Assembly (NCBI GenBank): GCA_028276305.1
Contig: JAPYWO010000051.1
Location: 1 to 7,304, forward strand
DNA length: 7,304 nt
Direction: 5' to 3'
Origin: Candidatus Thermokryptus sp.
GTDB taxonomy: Bacteria; Bacteroidota; Ignavibacteria; Kryptoniales; Kryptoniaceae
This document shows positions 6,075 to 7,304 of this stretch, in pieces; the first letter of the stretch is position 1, and the number at the start of each line of letters is the position of its first letter. The notes under the pieces are model-generated. The model saw nothing but the letters and a program-made list of their open reading frames with translations, was not told the DNA's origin and ran no database searches. The position numbers and the translations under genes were made by a program.

Positions 6075-7304
6075 TTACAATTTTATGCAGACATTTTTCA
6101 ACTCAGTGTAAAACTCAAAACTATAAATTCCGCCTTCTCTTCCGATCCCGCTCATCTTCATACCTCCAAATGGCGTCCTCAAATCGCGTAAAAACCATGT
6201 GTTAATCCATATAACTCCAGCTTCAATTTGACCGGCAACCCTATGAGCTCTTGTCAAATCCCTCGTCCAGATAGTTGCACTCAAACCGTAATGTGTATTG
6301 TTTGCCCTTTCAATCACCTCTTCCTCCGTATCAAAAGGAGAAACCGTCACAACCGGACCGAAAATTTCTTCTTTTATAACTCTACAATTATCATTTAACC
6401 CAACTATCACGGTTGGTTCAAGCCAATTTCCTGATTTAAACTTTTCTGGAAGGTTCTCCGGTGTTTTTCCACCTGTTAAAATTTTTCCCCCATCCGCTTC
6501 TGCTATTTCAAGGTAGGTGCGGACTTTATGAAGATGTTCTTCACTTATCAAAGCCCCCATATCCGTTTCCGGGTCAAGTGGATCGCCAACTTTAACTTTT
6601 TTCGCCCTTTCAACAAGTTTATCAACAAATTCATCGTAGATTTTCCTCTCAACATAAATCCTTGACCCGCAAAGACAAACCTCGCCTTGGTTAGAAAAGC
6701 TTGATTGTATCGTCACATCAAGCGCCTGCTCCAAATCAGCGTCTGCAAAAATTATATTTGGATTCTTCCCGCCAAGCTCAAATGAAAGCTTCTTCAAGTG
6801 CTGTGAAGCCGTTCTCATGATCGCTTGACCAGTTGTCGTCTCCCCAGTAAGCGAAATCAATTTAACTTCCGGGTGACTCACAATAAACTCACCTGCTGAA
6901 TTAGGTCCAAACCCATGGACTACATTTAAAACCCCATCTGGAAGACCTGCCTCAGCTGCTATCTCTGCAAGTTTAGTTGCGGTAATTGGCGTCAATTCCG
7001 ATGGTTTTATTATACAGGTATTTCCAGCAGCAAGACAAGGGGCAACTTTCCAAGTCGTCAAAAGGAGTGGCAAATTCCATGGCGTTATCAACCCCGCAAC
7101 CCCAACAGGTCGCCTCAAAACATAATTTATAGCACCTCTATCATCCGTCTCATAAAATTCCGTATGAACATACTTAGCAAACTCAGCAAAGAAAGAAAAA
7201 TTATACGATGCCCTCGGTATCTCCATACCGCGAGCAAGGCGAATCGGCTTACCAACATCTATTGACTCAAGGTATGCAAGCTCATCAAGTTTCTCCATAA
7301 TAAG
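6075..7304 (-). CDS. dmpC: 2-hydroxymuconic semialdehyde dehydrogenase, N-terminus cut by window edge
   Basis: NAD+-dependent aldehyde dehydrogenase-superfamily enzyme that oxidises 2-hydroxymuconic semialdehyde to 2-hydroxymuconate, committing the ring-cleavage product to the oxalocrotonate branch. The frame is open to the right edge; 409 codons are visible against about 485 in the family, so roughly 75 N-terminal residues are missing and the internal ATG at 7298 should not be taken as the start. Numbered from that ATG: the oxyanion-hole Asn in TPWNLP at 72-77 (N75), the Glu of FELGGKNP at 173-180 (E174) and the nucleophile in NQGEVCLCGSR at 203-213 (C208), followed by EEIFGPV and the C-terminal FGGMKMSGIGREGG motif. 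The NQGEVCLC form also occurs in 2-aminomuconate semialdehyde dehydrogenases (AmnC/ALDH8 type), so that substrate is an alternative. The hydratase, decarboxylase and tautomerase neighbours and the phenol hydroxylase favour hydroxymuconic semialdehyde. Confidence 0.92.
   Translation of the reverse strand, partial: LIMEKLDELAYLESIDVGKPIRLARGMEIPRASYNFSFFAEFAKYVHTEFYETDDRGAINYVLRRPVGVAGLITPWNLPLLLTTWKVAPCLAAGNTCIIKPSELTPITATKLAEIAAEAGLPDGVLNVVHGFGPNSAGEFIVSHPEVKLISLTGETTTGQAIMRTASQHLKKLSFELGGKNPNIIFADADLEQALDVTIQSSFSNQGEVCLCGSRIYVERKIYDEFVDKLVERAKKVKVGDPLDPETDMGALISEEHLHKVRTYLEIAEADGGKILTGGKTPENLPEKFKSGNWLEPTVIVGLNDNCRVIKEEIFGPVVTVSPFDTEEEVIERANNTHYGLSATIWTRDLTRAHRVAGQIEAGVIWINTWFLRDLRTPFGGMKMSGIGREGGIYSFEFYTELKNVCIKL

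Larger units (their letters stand above)
1..7304 (-). other. Predicted single operon for phenol/catechol meta-cleavage catabolism (both ends outside the window)
   Basis: Ten genes lie on one strand with gaps of 9 to 30 bases, too short for ordinary promoters or terminators, and several ribosome sites overlap or abut the preceding stop codon. I saw no stable hairpin followed by a T-run in any gap. The order, C-E-K-F-G-H-I-L-M-N in dmp lettering, differs from the Pseudomonas order K-L-M-N-O-P-Q-B-C-D-E-F-G-H-I. The promoter, any regulator (a DmpR/XylR-type or other activator), the catechol 2,3-dioxygenase and the hydroxylase reductase must lie outside the window or elsewhere if they exist. Co-transcription is inferred from layout, not shown. 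Confidence 0.85.

Noticed and set aside
1..7304. Mobile elements, CRISPR repeats, tRNA or rRNA genes
   Set aside because: The coding genes fill the window with gaps of 30 bases or fewer, leaving no room, and no repeat units or RNA-like cores were seen.

Overview
The window is one strand-coherent stretch of a catabolic operon, all on the minus strand and read from right (7304) to left (1). It encodes the lower meta-cleavage pathway for catechol plus subunits of a multicomponent phenol hydroxylase. Gene families were recognised by eye from conserved motifs and from remembered Pseudomonas dmp/xyl proteins; no database search was run.

Layout in transcription order: 2-hydroxymuconic semialdehyde dehydrogenase (cut at its N-terminus by the right edge, 7304-6075); 2-oxopent-4-enoate hydratase (6058-5279); a small protein resembling phenol hydroxylase subunit P0/DmpK (5263-4991); acylating acetaldehyde dehydrogenase (4981-4019); 4-hydroxy-2-oxovalerate aldolase (4004-2967); 4-oxalocrotonate decarboxylase (2945-2139); 4-oxalocrotonate tautomerase (2125-1904); phenol hydroxylase P1/DmpL (1874-840), P2/DmpM (826-524) and the N-terminal third of P3/DmpN (493-1, cut by the left edge). 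Gaps are 9 to 30 bases, there is no stretch over 300 bases without a gene, and I see no promoter, terminator, RNA gene, mobile element or repeat array.

How the genes work together: the hydroxylase would turn phenol (or a related arene) into catechol. A ring-cleaving catechol 2,3-dioxygenase, not in this window, would give 2-hydroxymuconic semialdehyde. From there the window holds every step of the oxalocrotonate branch: dehydrogenase, tautomerase, decarboxylase, hydratase, aldolase and acetaldehyde dehydrogenase, ending in pyruvate and acetyl-CoA. The hydrolytic branch enzyme (DmpD/XylF) is not between the dehydrogenase and hydratase genes, where it lies in the classical operon.

Organism: a bacterium, since most genes have good AGGAGG-type ribosome binding sites. 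Composition is about 40% GC in lines I sampled, proteins are rich in Lys and Glu, and 8 of 10 Arg codons in the visible dmpN are AGG/AGA. These point away from the GC-rich Pseudomonas/Burkholderia hosts and are compatible with a thermophilic, non-proteobacterial host, but the lineage cannot be fixed from the sequence alone. The most notable feature is the gene order: the P0-like gene is separated from dmpLMN by four lower-pathway genes, unlike the classical KLMNOP block.
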